Positions 5,664-6,137 of a DNA stretch of 6,137 nucleotides are shown here, in pieces. The stretch's first letter is position 1; each line of letters opens with the position of its first letter. The stretch lies in the NCBI GenBank assembly GCA_047619485.1, contig JBLHKE010000484.1, positions 1 to 6,137 on the forward strand, given 5' to 3'. A model generated the notes under the pieces. That model did no database searches. It had not been told where the DNA came from and worked only from the letters and a program-made list of their open reading frames with translations. A program made the translations under genes and the position numbers. Source of the DNA: JBLHKE01 sp047619485. GTDB lineage: Bacteria; Verrucomicrobiota; Verrucomicrobiia; Verrucomicrobiales; DEV007.

Positions 5664-6137
5664 TCAATCGATCAACTCAAACAGCTGCTCACGACCAGCA
5701 GGCAGCTGGTGATACAGATCCCGAATCGCAGCATGCGGCGGCAGTAAGGGCTGCCCGATCCCGAGGTGCTCGACGAGTTCCTTCTCGAAGTAGGTCACCG
5801 CCCGGGCCGCAGGTCTCTCCTTTGCGACATGATCTAGCGCTCGCCCCAAGAGATCGTGGATCTCGGGAATTGGTGTATCGGGCTCCGCCACCAACTCTAA
5901 CAGTTGTACAAAATACGACGCCGCCAAGGTCTGTACGTAGCTCCCTCGGAGGCCGAAGCGCGCGTCGAGAACATCGAGTTCCTTGAGGATGTGCAGGTCT
6001 GATTTGCGGCTACGCACGAACTCGATCTCCGCATCGAAGAACAGATCGAGCTTGCCGGCGAAACCGCTCTTAGCCCGCAGCGCCCCCTTTGCCACCGTCT
6101 TGATCAAGCCCAGCTCGGGGCTGCACCAGTGCACGAT
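5664..6137 (-). CDS. recO: DNA repair protein RecO, C-terminal part (5' end beyond window)
   Basis: The frame is open from the right edge (IVHWCSPELGLIKTVAKGA) to a TGA at 5666-5664, giving 158 residues of a protein that is usually about 240. The first part, with GLIKTVAKGA, then FAGKLDLFFDAEIEF and SDLHILKELDVLDARFGLR, is the latter half of the RecO N-terminal OB fold and the linker. The remainder (SYVQTLAASYFVQLLELVAEPDTP and on, in two helical stretches) is the helical C-terminal domain. RecO loads RecA onto SSB-coated single-stranded DNA with RecR in the RecFOR pathway and promotes strand annealing. The CxxC zinc-finger motif found in many RecO proteins is absent: the only Cys visible is in HWCSPE. 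That is also true of some other lineages such as E. coli. The real start codon is outside the window. Confidence 0.85.
   Translation of the reverse strand: MVHWCSPELGLIKTVAKGALRAKSGFAGKLDLFFDAEIEFVRSRKSDLHILKELDVLDARFGLRGSYVQTLAASYFVQLLELVAEPDTPIPEIHDLLGRALDHVAKERPAARAVTYFEKELVEHLGIGQPLLPPHAAIRDLYHQLPAGREQLFELID

Overview
The window looks like ordinary chromosomal DNA from a moderately GC-rich Gram-negative-type bacterium, most likely Verrucomicrobiota (Planctomycetota is the alternative). This rests on the style of the TPR-redoxin protein, the RecO sequence, a RAYT-like transposase start reading YHCVSRVVDR, weak or absent Shine-Dalgarno sites before two of the genes, and wide gaps filled with structured repeats. 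It is an inference from family resemblance, not a database result.

Every credible gene lies on the minus strand. From right to left in the direction of transcription they are: the C-terminal two thirds of DNA repair protein RecO (5664-6137, cut by the right edge); a 300-residue kinesin-light-chain-like TPR protein (4559-5461); a secreted 758-residue protein with TPR-type helices, a His-rich core and a C-terminal AhpC/TSA (peroxiredoxin-like) domain (1727-4003); a seven-helix membrane protein of the TMEM164/YwaF (TIGR02206) family (570-1331); and the first 44 residues of an IS200-like/REP-associated (RAYT) transposase running off the left edge (1-134). The last of these is too short to appear as an obvious ORF.

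The genes are separated by about 200 to 555 bases and are probably independent transcription units rather than an operon. The gaps contain notable structure: a block of nested inverted repeats at 4262-4383, which looks like a dispersed structured repeat; a 17-bp near-perfect palindrome at 4066-4082 upstream of the redoxin gene (candidate operator); a 14-bp perfect palindrome at 1657-1670; a nine-C tract just downstream of recO; and a small doubtful ORF at 1454-1639.

No defence island, CRISPR array, biosynthetic cluster, tRNA or rRNA is visible. The most interesting items are the His-rich secreted TPR-redoxin protein, the bacterial TMEM164 relative (human TMEM164 is a lipid acyltransferase), and the structured intergenic repeat beside a RAYT-type transposase context. 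I do not see convincing evidence for a completely new multi-gene system.
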